Shown here: piece after piece, positions 10,878 to 22,086 of the stretch | Numbering within the stretch: position 1 is the stretch's first letter | Layout: the number at the start of each line of letters is the position of its first letter | NCBI GenBank assembly: GCA_963932465.1 | Contig: OZ010788.1 | Location: 202,308,559 to 202,372,558, forward strand | DNA from: Maratus speciosus | Taxonomy: Eukaryota > Arthropoda > Arachnida > Araneae > Salticidae | Length of the DNA stretch: 64,000 bases | Direction: 5' to 3' | Made by a program: the position numbers and the translations under genes | The notes under the pieces: model-generated | What the model saw: the letters and a program-made list of their open reading frames with translations, nothing else | What the model was told of the DNA's origin: nothing | The model's database searches: none

Positions 10878-11901
10878 CTCACAGGCTATCAAAGCCTGAG
10901 AGCTAATGTGCCCGCCGGTTCTGTATGCATGTACGTATGTATGTGCGTAATGCGATAACTCCTGATAGAAACATCCGATTTGCTTCAATTTTTTTCTGTA
11001 GGTTCATTCTGATAAGGCGCTTCCCTGATTAGTTTTGGGGGTTCATTGGTTAAGTATAAAGGGGAAAAGGGGGCTAGCGCCCCCACCTTAATTTAGATAA
11101 ATGGGTTTTTCATGCAGAATTATTCGATTTGCTCCAGATTTGATATACCGGTTTATTATGTTAAGGAGCTGCTTTGATTAAATTTGGAGGTTCATTAGTT
11201 AAGTATAAAGGAGGGTAGGGGGCTAGACCCCCCTTAATTTAGATAAATGGGTTTTTCATGCCGAGTTATTCGATTTGCTCTAAATTTGGTATACCGGTTT
11301 ATTATGTTAAGGAGCTCCCTTGATTAAATATGGAGATTTATTGGTTAAGTATAAAGGGGGGGGGGGGTAGCTAGTCCCTACACTTAATTTAGATAAATGG
11401 GTTTTTCATACAGAATTATTCCATTTGCTTCAAATTTGATATACCTGTTTATTCCGATATGGTGCTTCCTTCATTAGATTTGGAGGCTCACTAGTTAAGT
11501 TTAAAAGGTGGAAAGGGGGCAAGTCCCCTCCCCTTAATTTAAATAAATGGATTTTCATGCAGAATTATCCAATTTACTTTAATTTTTTTTTCTATGTTCA
11601 TTCTGATAAGGAGCTTTCCTGATTAGATTTGGAGGTTCATTAGTTAAGTATAAAAGGGGGAAAGGGGGGTTAGACCCCTCCTTAATTTAGTGATATGGTT
11701 TTTTCATGCAGAATTATCTAATTTGCTTCAAATAAGGTATACCGGTTTATTATGTTAAGGAGCTTCCCTGATTAGATTTGGAGGTTCATTGGTAAGTATC
11801 AAGTGGGGAAACGGGGGCCAATCCTCCTTCATTTATTTTTTGAGGGGCCTTATTCTTTGAAATAAGAGTATAATATATAATTAGTGTAAATAGCCTGTGA
11901 G
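10878..11901. mobile_element. Tandem-repeat element with 12-bp inverted ends
   Basis: The block starts with CTCACAGGCTAT at 10878-10889 and ends with its exact complement ATAGCCTGTGAG at 11890-11901. The interior is an array of six units of about 143-150 bp. No transposase and no clear target duplication are present, so the class is uncertain. It lies in the METTL9 intron between the two internal exons. Confidence 0.65.
10955..11827. repeat. Six-unit tandem array, about 146-bp period
   Basis: Units begin near 10955, 11091, 11234, 11385, 11534 and 11682. Each carries TTAATTTAGATAAATGGGTT (missing in the first), a TCATGCAGAATTATTCGATT block, TTTGGAGGTTCATTAGTTAA, and then a purine tract followed by a C-rich tract such as GGGGGCTAGACCCCCC. 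The G tract and C tract of each unit can pair as a small hairpin. Confidence 0.9.
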
Positions 11902-11959
11902 TTCAATGCCATCAATTTAACTGGTTACTTTTCTTTTTATTTATTTTAGCTATAGTTTA

Positions 11960-12457
11960 CAAGGTGTTCCTTTTTATCGTTATCCAACAACTAATTCCTA
12001 AAGCATTGTTTTAGAGGTATGGCTTTAGTTGCAAAAATGTTTCAACTGTTGTGTTGTTCTTCACATCTAAAACTTTTACGTCAAAATAGTTATTATTTTT
12101 TCCAAGTTATGAAATTAATTTTTTATAGGGTGCTTTAGTTCATGTAAGTTGTGTTTAGGAAAAGTTTCTCCACACTCAAACAAGTAAAAATTTAGATTTT
12201 TTTGCGATCAAAAGTATCGATTTTTTACTTTGATAGAGAAGTAAAAAAAAAAAATTCTGAATATAACATTTACGATCTACGAATCGTACAAAAATTTTAA
12301 TTTTCTAACTTGAAAATAAAAAATCTATTTTTATGTAAACTTGAGCTTCTAATACGATGAAGAACAACGTCAGAAATATTCTTGCAACTGCAGTCCTACC
12401 TCTAAAGCTAACGGTTTAGGAATTAGCTTTTGGATAACGATGAGATGGGGTATTCTG
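11960..12457. mobile_element. Mariner-type MITE with long inverted repeats
   Basis: The ends are CAAGGTGTTCC (left) and CAGAATACCCC (right, opposite strand), each next to a TA dinucleotide. Behind them are inverted arms of about 100 bp sharing ATCGTTATCCAA, CTAATTCCTAAA and TTTTAGAGGTA-type blocks. A TA target and termini of this form suit Tc1/mariner. There is no coding frame. Confidence 0.75.
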
Positions 12458-12561
12458 TATATTTATAAAGTATCGAGCGTAAAATATTGTCGGAAAGTCT
12501 TGAAATAACTTTGGCAAAGTTGATGGGCTGATTTTGCTTTAAACTTTCAAGGAAGGTTTTT

Positions 12562-13060
12562 TACTTTCTTCTTTCTAGAGAAGAAAGTTTCCTAGTTGAT
12601 TTTTTTTTTTTTTTTTTTTTTTATGGCTTTACATGTTTTAGGGGTCAGAGATCCCGAAAACATGTTTATACAAAATGTCTGTCTGTCCGTCCGTGTATCC
12701 GCTTTGTATCATCAAAAAGTGTATCAAGTTATGCGTAGAATTGAACCATATTTTTGTGTATTTTTTTTGGCTATGGCCAGCAAGTCCTCGTTGAATTTGG
12801 AAATGTTCCGCCGGAAGGGGGCGCTGTAATAGCAGTTGTGTGTCATTTTTATTATTGTACAATCTACGCGTGTATAGAATTGAACCAAATCTCATATAAC
12901 AGGCCCTTCTTGAATTTGGAAATATTTCGTCTGATAGCGATTTTTGTACCATTATTGTATCATTGGAAAGTATATGAAGTCATGCCTAGAATTGAACCAA
13001 ATTTCATGTGTATGTGCTTAGCCATTAACAAATTTTTGAAATATTAACATGAATGAGAAA
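12562..13060. repeat. Short hairpin followed by three diverged 120-bp repeats
   Basis: A 25-base near-palindrome, ACTTTCTTC...GAAGAAAGT, lies at 12562-12590 and is followed by a T run. Three related units then follow (about 12710, 12840 and 12960), each containing GTAGAATTGAACCA-like and TTGAATTTGGAAAT-like blocks. A GTCTGTCTGTCCGTCCGTG tract at 12677 precedes them. Similar tracts occur at 43951-43981. The family is unidentified. Confidence 0.6.
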
Positions 13061-15432
13061 GAAGAACATTTTGGAATTGGCAAATTCGACTAGTTAATTT
13101 TGGTCGCATAAGAAAGTGACAATTTTCACATTAGGTAATTCAGTATTGTAACAATGGTACAATACTCTAATAGTTCCGTGATCCGACTGTGATCAAAATG
13201 TGAAAACACTGTGGCCCAATGAAACTAGCTCTTACTCTTCACATTACCATCAGGTGACGTGTAAAATGAGTCGAATTCACGTTACTATGAAGTCAATATG
13301 TTAAATTTTGTAATGAGGTTCAAATAACTCAAAAAAAAAAAAAAAAAAAAAAAAAATCAAGGTGACTTTAATAGTTCAGTCAAATGACCTGAGAGCCATA
13401 ACGTAACGATATAAAGATGCCACCATTTCGACACCGCTGTAGCGATTGCATATGCTGCAGCGAGTACTAATAATTATTTGATTTAAAATTCAACAAATTC
13501 CTATTATTCACAATTCGTTATATTTAATTAGTACGAATTACACTACGGATTACTTTTATTGAAGTGTTGAATTGTCTTAGAGAAGTTGAGGCAACAGGAG
13601 TATCCAACCACGCTTCTCCATGTTCCGCAGTAATTTTTATACATTTCAACATTTACACCACACAAAATAAATAAATAAATAAACGAGAGTATAAAGGTAG
13701 CTTTAAATGATGCTATCAAGCTTCCTATGAAAATTTCCCAAGAAAACTAGGGCACAAATCTGGGTATATTCAAAAGCCTTCATCGGTGAAAAAGACACCA
13801 TGTTTATCAAAACGCTTTCATATAGCATTTCATTCATTGGAGCATTTTCACAATGTTTTCGTCAGAATGATGTTACCAATCTGCATTGGTTTTTCATTTG
13901 TACTTTCTGAGATCCCGATTAAAAAATTTAAGCGTATCATTAAGCATAAATTTAGCGTAAGTACTGTTATTTCATTTTATAAGAGCAAGGTTTATTATTC
14001 TGCTCAATTAAAAATTTTAAATGAAAATATGTAGAGCCTTTAAAGAGTAAAATAATTGACCTGAAAGCAACAACAGGAAATTCGGATTTACATCAGATCA
14101 CAAGATACATTAGATCTACTAAAGAGTGAAAGATTTTAGATTAATAAAAGTTCAATAGTTCTTTTTTACACGCAACTTGAGTTTAAGTACTTATGGGAAT
14201 TATTCGCTTGAAAATAAACACTTTTATGAATCTGTTTTAACGTCTAGAAACGCGGTGGAAATATGCAGGTCTTTGCATTAAAAAACCCAAATATTTTGAC
14301 CTTTTAAAAGCCAAAATTAGTTACTAGCTGCATCACTCGGCGATCTCCGGGCTCGGAGCTTAAATGTACCTATATAATCAGTTTTGAATTTAGACATTTT
14401 TCTTGGTGTTGAGGGCCTTGCTACATTTAGCAACGTACACCCGCGAGTCTGTATGATATTATATGTTTAAATGAAATTCTATCTAAACGAACCTAAAGTT
14501 GGGGGCTCCACTGGCTTCGGCAGCGTACACCACGTTCTCTTTTCGTAAACGACCGTCAAATTTTTCTGATTTTTATGTTTTTAAACGAAAATATTTAAAA
14601 ACAAACTAAGGGGCTCCTTTTAGAGTGATTGCCAATTTAATTTGAAATAGTAAATATTAATAATAATAATAATAAAAAAACAGTTACCACCGGAAAGGTA
14701 CCATGCATAAGCGGGTATATATATATATATATATTTATCCACATCTGGGACATGCGAATGACAGTTTAAAACTTAAAGGAAAAAAAATATGAAATCAACT
14801 TTTAGAAAAATGTTTATTGAAATAGTAAACATAATTATTCTTTTAAACAAAATATATCGATACAACTGGAAATACACCGCAAAAAAGTTAGTGTTTTTCT
14901 CTTTTTCGTAACTCCATAAGGACCAAGGGATTACGATTTCAAAATGCCGAAAAAACGGAATGTTTTCCTTTTCGCCTGCTTTTAAAAACAGAGGTATTCC
15001 GTGGTACCCAGATTCCGTTTTGCTTAATCGAACGAATTAAATATTAAATTTAAAAAAATCAGTCAAGGATTAGGGAAATATATAATTTTTCATAGAAAAA
15101 AGGTAAAAAAATAGGTCGTTGTCGTATATTCGTTGTCTAATTAAAAAACATTGTTTCGAAAAAATCACTTTTAAAGCTTTGCAACAAGTACCAGTCGCTC
15201 ATGCACTGTGTGAGAAGAATCGTTATATCTTCTACGTATGTTTAATTTTTGAAAACGGATGAGTGAAAACATTTATGAAATGCCAGACAGTCAGAAAACG
15301 AAAATAAATATATAAATTAAATAAAATTAAAAATATAATAAACAACTGAATTTATAAGTAAATAAGAATAAAACTGTATTTTTTGAAGCCGAAAAACTCC
15401 CATGACCTTTAATTTTATACATAGAATATTAC
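13061..15432. other. METTL9 intron, AT-rich, no gene seen
   Basis: No coding exon is seen on either strand. It holds an A run (13331-13357), a small (AAT)n at 14658-14676, a (TA)n at 14716-14735 and a moderately GC-richer patch at 14333-14560. In that patch, AACGTACACC and AGCGTACACCACG recur, suggesting an old repeat. Confidence 0.5.
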
Positions 15433-15657
15433 TTGTATTTCTTCGCCGTGAGAATATTTCTCATGACTCCAGAAACTTCCGTCACGTAAGTGTTCCGAAA
15501 ATAACGTGCCATGACTTCTGTCACTTTTCCATCACCGGCACCCAAATCCAGAAGATTTCCATTCGCTAGCCAGTCGTCCCGCTGATCGGAAAAATCTCTC
15601 AGCAAATTTTCCAGCTGGACACTGGAAAAAACAAGCATGGACCCACGTCCAAGGAAT
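15433..15657 (-). CDS. METTL9: METTL9 internal exon with SAM-binding motif I
   Basis: METTL9 (DREV) is known to transfer a methyl group from SAM to histidine in proteins carrying alternating His-x-His motifs. This exon encodes 74 full codons beginning FLGRGSM and ending NILTAKKY. The GRGSM segment is a family signature; LLDLGAGDG at exon residues 35-43 is the glycine-rich SAM-binding loop; TEVS near residue 60 lies at the end of strand beta 2, where an acidic residue usually contacts the SAM ribose. It follows a good acceptor (pyrimidine tract, then TTTCAG) and ends at a GTAATA donor. The first base completes a codon begun upstream and the last two bases (AA) join the next exon to make Lys. 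The frame has no internal stop. Mammalian METTL9 has a similar exon after an N-terminal part holding a signal or anchor segment; that part was not found here. The identification rests on remembered family sequence. Confidence 0.95.
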
Positions 15658-16035
15658 CTGAAACGAAAATAAAAGTAACTTTAGATCATGCGAAAAGTAT
15701 CTTTGCTGTTAAGCAATAAGTACTCAATTAATATTCATTGGCGGTAGCACAGTTACATGTCCAATACATAACACAATAGAGTTTGATAGATCATTTGTAA
15801 ATGTTTCAAAATAGTAATACAATATTTAAATACGTGGGGCTATCCAAAAGTTCTCTTACAAGGAGAGGGCCAACCTTGTTAATCACAGATTTTGATTATT
15901 TTAATATATGTTGTAGGGTAGAGACCCCTTAGTCTCAGGTTCAACGGATTTTATCCAACGATCCCTAGTTCTTGAGAAAACGGGGGTCTAATAGTAGCAT
16001 ACAACTTAAATACTTACTTTGTAGCAGAAAGGATA

Positions 16036-16110
16036 GGTTGGTCGTAGCTCAGTTGGTACGGCGTTTGCTGGCTGATCTGCGGGCCAGGGTTCGGTACCCG
16101 AACACGCTAC
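16036..16110 (+). other. tRNA-like sequence (left arm of fold-back)
   Basis: GTCGTAGCTCAGTTGG contains an A-box match (TAGCTCAGTTGG), and AGGGTTCGGTACCC a degraded B box (GGTTCGGTACC). The D-arm region is recognisable, but acceptor and anticodon stems do not pair properly, so this is a tRNA-derived sequence rather than a functional tRNA gene. It could still act as an internal pol III promoter. Confidence 0.6.
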
Positions 16111-16833
16111 GTTGGTTTTCTCATTTTTTGTTTTATAATTTAATAATAACTTGTAATTATAATTTAATAATTTAAATTAAAAATTTTAATATCATACATT
16201 AATTATAATGTTAAAAACTTAATTTTAAACTATTATTTCTCATCCTTTAAAGAGGTTTAAAAAGAAATTTGATTTATTGTTGAATGATGAAAATTCCAAA
16301 ATCGTGACAAAACCTGTTGTGGCGTCATCTAGTTATGATAAAATAAAAGAATATTCAAATAAAATAAAAATAAAAGCAGAAAGAAGGTAAAGGGGAAAGC
16401 AAAATAATTGAAAGTACAAGCATACGTATTACAAATTTAAAAATCGTCAATATTCAAAAAATCGGTTGTAATTTAATTATGATGCTAATTTTTAATATAA
16501 TTATGCTTGTTACTTTAAAAACAGAATAATAGTATTAGCACATTGACTTCCTTTGTTAAAGCAATGTGTAAATGATGTTTCTTTAAAATCACGAATTGAC
16601 ACAATTGCTCAATATCATTGCATCGATAAAGAATATATGAAATACATTTTTAAAGTGATTTTAAAAAAATTACCAGTTTTATGATGTTTTATACAACTAT
16701 TCAGTTAAAAGTAAAAAATTAAATAGGTTAAAATTATAATTGATATACAATATTATAAATTTTAATTGACAATGAGATTATTAAGTTATACTTACAAATA
16801 TATTTATAAAACAAAAACATGAGAAAAACAAAT

Positions 16834-16907
16834 GTAGCGCGTCCCGGTGTCGAACCCGGGACCGCGGATCAGCCGTCAAACGCCATTCCAACTCAGCTAC
16901 GACCAAC
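16834..16907 (-). other. tRNA-like sequence (right arm of fold-back)
   Basis: On the minus strand, GTCGTAGCTGAGTTGG carries an A box and GGGTTCGACACCGGG a perfect B box (GGTTCGACACC). The T-arm stem pairs CCCGG with CCGGG, but the loop has eight bases instead of seven and the anticodon arm is irregular. It is the mirror copy of the plus-strand sequence at 16036-16110. Confidence 0.65.
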
Positions 16908-18394
16908 CTATCCTTTTACTTAGAAAGTAAGTATTTAAGTTGTGTACTACTATTAGACCCCCCCGGTTTCTCAAGAACTAAGGAGCGTTGGATAAAATCC
17001 GTTGAACCTGAGACTGAGGGGTCTCTACACTACAACATATATTAAAATAATCAAAATCTGTGATTAACAAGGTTGGCCCTCTCCTTATTAGTTAAAACCA
17101 AGGATCCAACAAACCTGTTTTTAAATGAAAAATTTTACTTAGTAAGTGATGCCAAGTATGTACTGTACAGTCTTGAAAAAAAAATTAAACACCCATTACT
17201 AACTCTGCAAAAAATTATAGTAGAAGAAAGTTACTGGTACCACACGATTGGTAATAAACTCTACTATTAAATAATGCATATAAAATTTGCTTAGGAGACC
17301 ATCTACACATTAAAACAAACCATAACTTTACTTTTTTTCAATAGCAGTACACAATTCTGACAGCATAAATGAACTCTACACCCTTAAAATAGCCAAAAAA
17401 CAAATTATTATGCAATTCGTACGATAAGTTTCCGAGAAATTAATTATTTTAAAACGAGCGTATTTTAGGGGCTGTATCCAAATTGAAGTTTGGTACTTGA
17501 TTGTTGACTAAGAGAGCCCTTTTCTTGATCAAGGCTTCTTAAGCGCCACTCAAGCAGTCATTGAAGACTGCTACATTACAGGATAGCATAAGAAGTTTTT
17601 AGTCACTTTTATCATAGACGACTCCTTAAACCATCATTTTGCCGTTTTTTAAGCATAATTTGAAAACTACTTGGAAGAAAAATGTGAAATTTTGGATTTC
17701 TATAAAGCAAGACTGCATAAATCTAAATCCATCAAAAACATTTTAGGTTGCAATGCATAATTTTTTCGAATATTAATTTCATAATTCATAATTCATATCA
17801 TAAAATTATAAAAATTGCAAATTCAACGTGTTTATGTTTGGGTATTTTAGTATTATTGATACACAAAAAAATAGCACATTAGGAGTATAACTTCAGGAGA
17901 TATTAATGAAAATATGATAATGTAATTTAACATTAAAAGCACTAAATGTAGAATGTTTATAATTCAAAAACTTATCATTCAAATGACTTGAAATTTGGTG
18001 TCTAGGCATAGTTTGAACCGAAGATTTGAAATATCTTGTTAAAATTGGCTATTGCCATAAAAAAAATGAAGTTTGGGTTCGTTTGAATATGTAGATGGTC
18101 CCTAAGCAAACTTTATATACATCATTTAAAAGTAGACTTTATTTCCAATCGTTCGGTACCACACTGCAAATATAGGCGTCTTAAATTTAGACACATAAGT
18201 GACTGAAAAAGAATTTCAGTCACTTAAGCGTCTTAATCTGAAAATTCAGACACAATAGATGTCTTAATTTAAGATACATAAGTGTCTTAGTATGATCATG
18301 GTATATACGAACCGAGAAATATGTTGGAATTATCTACGAAGTGTCTTATTTAAAACAGTAGTTGAACATTTCTTTTTTGTACTTTTCTGAACAG

Positions 18395-18526
18395 CCAATC
18401 AGAGCATTGATTTCCGCGCATGTCATCTATGGCTCCTTCATGATATAGAAAGAATCACATTTTAAGCGTCGCCATTGCTTGGATTAAAAGAAATGCGTAA
18501 TTATGGAGTATTTATCGAATGAAAGC
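18395..18526 (+). promoter_or_regulatory. CCAAT box and short ATG exon-like segment inside CACTA-like element
   Basis: GCCAATCAGAG at 18394 is followed about 100 bases later by an ATG (18503) opening eight codons, MEYLSNES, that end exactly at a consensus donor GTAAGT (18527). The patch is richer in G and C than its surroundings. It could be the promoter and first exon left from an autonomous parent's transposase gene, or chance. Confidence 0.3.
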
Positions 18527-20639
18527 GTAAGTCATATTTAATTTTAAATTTTTATCCCAGTAGGTTTGTATCTTATGAATATAAATTAAATAGTTTTTAA
18601 AGATTGATCTCTTTTTTGTAGTTTAATGTTAGTTTTTTGATTTCACAAGCTGTCGTCTGTTATACCTTCTTAATGTAACGGTATCGAATATAATTGTTTT
18701 GATAATTAAATTGCAATGCTTTAATTCAGCGCGCTTGTCTCCTGTGAATAAACGAATGAGTGATAACTTGTTTAATCTTCCTTTTCGATCCTGTGATCGG
18801 AAATATCCTAATTTGTCGTTGCCCAAAAGCAAAACGTGCAACATAAACAGATTTGAAAAGCTGAATGATTCATAGTTCCATTAAAGGGAGATAAAAACAT
18901 TAAATTGAAGCCGTTTGAAACTGTATTTATTCTATGTTCTGTTTCTTCTGATTTTTACTGTTTATTGATTATAAACTCTTGCAGTTTATGTATCAGCACT
19001 TATTGTATTTTTTTGTGATTATTATTTTGGAGCTAAATATGATATTCATTTATGATTATGATATTCGGAAAAGTTTTCAGATTGAAAAAAAGCATTAATA
19101 CTGTGAAAATTTTCTTTACATATCACCGTTTTTAATCATAGTACTGAAACTTTTTAAAGATTTATTCTTATGATTGATGCTTTAATTTATTATTGAAAAT
19201 CGGAAATTTTGATAGTCAAAGTTTCATATTTAACATTTACCAAATTTCTAAAAACATAATAGGTATTTCTTATACTATCATTCTGTAAGATTTTTTAAAC
19301 ATAGAACAAATGCAGAAACATTTTATTCATTAACTGCAATTTCTGTTCTTGTTTAACGGTATATTTATAAAGTATTCATTAATATTTTTTGAGTTTTTTT
19401 TTTAAATTGGTACCTATATTATTTTTTTATTTATATGTAAGCCTTTTTCTGCTATGTTTTGTTCATGATTTTAAATTTTCAAACCTTAGAAATTTCAGAA
19501 ACAATTATGAAATTTCCCTTTATTGCAATCGCATATGCAACGTTTCTGATACAAACAATTATTAGTACGAAAAAAATTAAACATGATAATTTAGGCATAA
19601 ATAAAAAGTTGTTTATGCTTGATATAAAGTTTATAGATAAAACTGAAATAGTATATATTTTTAAAAGTTCATATTTACTTATATATTATATATTTTTAAG
19701 CGATTAATAACTACTTTTTTTATATTCAAAGTATTTTCAAACAACTAAAAAACAGTACATATTCTGTCATTTCTTTTCCTTTTCTTCTGTTTTCTAGGTT
19801 AATTTTTTCTTATCAAATCTGTAAAATTTATGTAACTCATATTCATAAGATACAAAGTTTACAGGAATAAAAAAATAAATATGACTTATATCCTGTTGTT
19901 CCATAACATCTAAGGAATATGTTTAAAAGGAAAACTTTTACATATTCCACAGAATGTATAAAATTAGACACCAAAGTTAATTTTTAATTAAACTGACAAA
20001 GCACCGCAAATGCAAAAAATATATATTACACACGTTCACTACTTACAGTGACTAAACTTGTTTATTTATATGTACTACTTGAAATGTATATTTGAGGCAA
20101 GTTTTGAAACTAGCAGTAATTATTTTCTGAATTATTTTCTGAATGTTATTAATTTAGAGTATTTATTTATTATTTTGTATTTATAGTTAAATAGATCTTG
20201 TGATTATCTGATCTGTGTAAAACAATGTATTTGCCAATATAAATTTTTAAAAGATCTAGTTTTTAAATTGCATGATTTTTTTTTTTTTGAGGGGGGGGGG
20301 GGATTTTCTTTGCAATTTTCGAACATCTGATATTATAAATATCTTTATTTTTATCCACTGAGTATAATGAATATTTGAACTTTTAGAGTAAGACAAGATT
20401 ACAAATATTTATATATATTTATCCATGTACCGTAAAAACCGTCAATAGGGAACACTTTGGGGCTGGGGAATTTGTCAGATAATCGGAGATGTTTCCTTTT
20501 GTGAGGTAAAAATATACAAATATGCATACATTGTGTATTAAAAAAGGTATTAGACGTCCACTTTTCGGAAATGTTCATTAACCTTCACAACGGACACTTC
20601 CAAATACCGGACACCCCTGTTTAGTAAAAGATAATGCAG

Positions 20640-21030
20640 AGTTGCATTTTTTTGCAAAAGGACCTGATTAAAACATGGGCATGCTGGACAGTGTCCCGTC
20701 CCCCTACGATTTTAGGATTCAAAAATTTGATGTGCAATTTTTGTAAAGCTTATATTTTAAATCCATTTCGAAATTGTACTGATTATAATCAATATTTTGA
20801 ATTTTTAAAGTAAAATAACATTAAAAACTAAACAAATAAAAGAAATCTAATATTTAGATGAATATCTTTTTGTTTTTAATCTTGTTCTACTCCTGAAATT
20901 CAAAATTTTTAATATAATCAGTACAATGTCGTAAAAGATTTAAATTATGAGCTTTACAAAAATTGCATACCAAATTTGGAAGCCCCAAAATCAGGCTGTG
21001 TGGGGTGGGGGGGGGGGGGACAAGACCACA
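20640..21030. mobile_element. Small inverted-repeat element nested in CACTA-like element
   Basis: Arms at about 20700-20800 and 20890-21005 are inverted copies sharing TTTGTAAAGCT and ATTGTACTGATTATA-type blocks. The outer parts are GC-rich (GTGTCCCGTCCCC on the left; a G run at 21005-21020 on the right). A fragment like its left edge recurs at 31175-31215 (GATTAAGGCATGGG). Confidence 0.5.
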
Positions 21031-21402
21031 GCTAAATATTTTTCTAGGATTCACCGTGGTCAAATATGGCTACGTATAATGCTGACAAAAATTGGTTGCG
21101 ATTAAGACGTTTGAAGTGTCTGAAATTCAGACGCAAAAAGTGTCTGAAAAAATTAAGACATTTTAAAATGTCTGAAAAATGAACACACCGTTTCAGACAC
21201 TTAAGTGTCTGAATTTCAGACATTTCAATTTAGAGTGCAGTAACTTTCTTCTACGATAATTTGTTGAGGAGTTAGTAGGGGGTGTTTACTTTTTTTTTTT
21301 TTTCCACGACTGTACTTCAGAAGAAGAAGTTACATTTTATTAAAAAGAATTTCCGGTTTGAACTAGGTTTTTATGCATTTCGGGAACTTTTGGATGGCCC
21401 CA

Positions 21403-22086
21403 TAAGTACAGTAGAGCTCTGTTATATTGCGCTCATGCTGAGAGAAAAGGAAGAAGAGTGATACATACGAATGAACGAAATAATCGAGGACATTGAAAAT
21501 TTTAAGACAGACGATAAAAGAGCTTCCACCTGTTACTGACCCGTAACCAGAAGCCCTCTCTAGCTCTCATAATACTTTAATACAATAGTATATCTAATAC
21601 GTTAAAGATTTAATTTTTTTTTATTGCAAACAGTTTAAAATTGTTAAAATATATAAATACATAGAGGCTGAAAAGTGATATACTTTTTAGACATAGTGTT
21701 TTATTATTATTCATGATAAGGTATTTTAAATATCAAAGCTGCCAGAACTAGTCATATTTTTACCCTCAAAAGATATTTAGTACTCAGGTAAAAATTAACC
21801 AGATCTTCTAATAAGACATGAAAATTTTCTAAATTATTTTAGGTACATTATTTTAGGTACACGTTATTTGCTAGGATCTCCAAATTTTGGAGGAGTTTAT
21901 TTTTAACTCTGTTCCTGTAATAGCTTTTCAAATTTCGTAAAAATTTAATTATTTTAAATGTAAAAAATGTACTTGCCTTCTATTTAAATTTATTCCTGAT
22001 TAAAGTGGGCGGAAAAAGGCAAGTGGATTAGCACCACCAAGAAATTTTAAAGCCCCTTCCGGTACGTAGATACTCTATTATTTAAA
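21403..22086. other. AT-rich intergenic DNA
   Basis: No gene, tRNA or defined element was seen here. Confidence 0.5.

Larger units (their letters stand above)
15860..17086. mobile_element. Fold-back element with tRNA-like sequence in each arm
   Basis: Arms of about 280 bp (15860-16145 and the reverse complement of 16800-17086) are nearly identical, starting AAGGAGAGGGCCAACCTTG. Each contains the same upstream block and then a tRNA-like sequence with A box and B box, followed by TTTTCTCAT and a T-rich tract. The tRNA-like sequences face each other across an AT-rich centre of about 650 bp. No transposase and no obvious target duplication were found. Confidence 0.8.
18162..21237. mobile_element. 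CACTA-like element with palindromic subterminal repeats
   Basis: Comparison with the uninterrupted MITE at 55468-56527 fixes the insertion: GGTACCAGTAAC there becomes GGTACCA, CACTGCAAAT, ... , AGAGTG, CAGTAAC here. The element thus begins CACTG, ends AGTG, and is flanked by a 2-bp duplication CA (18160-18161 and 21238-21239). Both ends carry clustered palindromes built from AAGTGTCTGAA and TTCAGACAC. CACTG termini, short duplications and subterminal motif clusters are features of CACTA/EnSpm-type elements. Its only longer frame is 82 codons (19459-19707) with no recognisable domain, so it is non-autonomous. Confidence 0.75.
17168..21312. mobile_element. Tc1/mariner MITE, copy A, interrupted
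   Basis: The left end (CAGTCTTGAAAAAAAA at 17168) and right end (CCACGACTG at 21304-21312) sit at TA dinucleotides. The sequence 17168-18161 plus 21238-21312 matches the intact copy at 55468-56527 throughout. A 3.1-kb insertion (18162-21237) splits the right arm. No transposase frame is present. Confidence 0.85.
15836..21401. mobile_element. Nested cluster bounded by inverted GGGGCYATCC ends
   Basis: GGGGCTATCCAAAAGTTCTC at 15836 and the complementary GGGGCCATCCAAAAGTTCCC, read inward from 21401, form inverted outer ends about 5.6 kb apart. Between them lie a fold-back (15860-17086) and a Tc1/mariner MITE (17168-21312) that is itself split by a CACTA-like insertion. The outer ends may belong to one element that absorbed the others, but without a target duplication this stays a hypothesis. 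Confidence 0.45.

Noticed and set aside
12638..12952. Overlapping open frames on both strands
   Set aside because: They lie in three diverged 120-bp repeats and have no known domain.
16834..16907. Functional tRNA gene
   Set aside because: The A and B boxes are good, but the T loop has eight bases and the anticodon and acceptor stems do not pair. It is also duplicated in an inverted-repeat arm.
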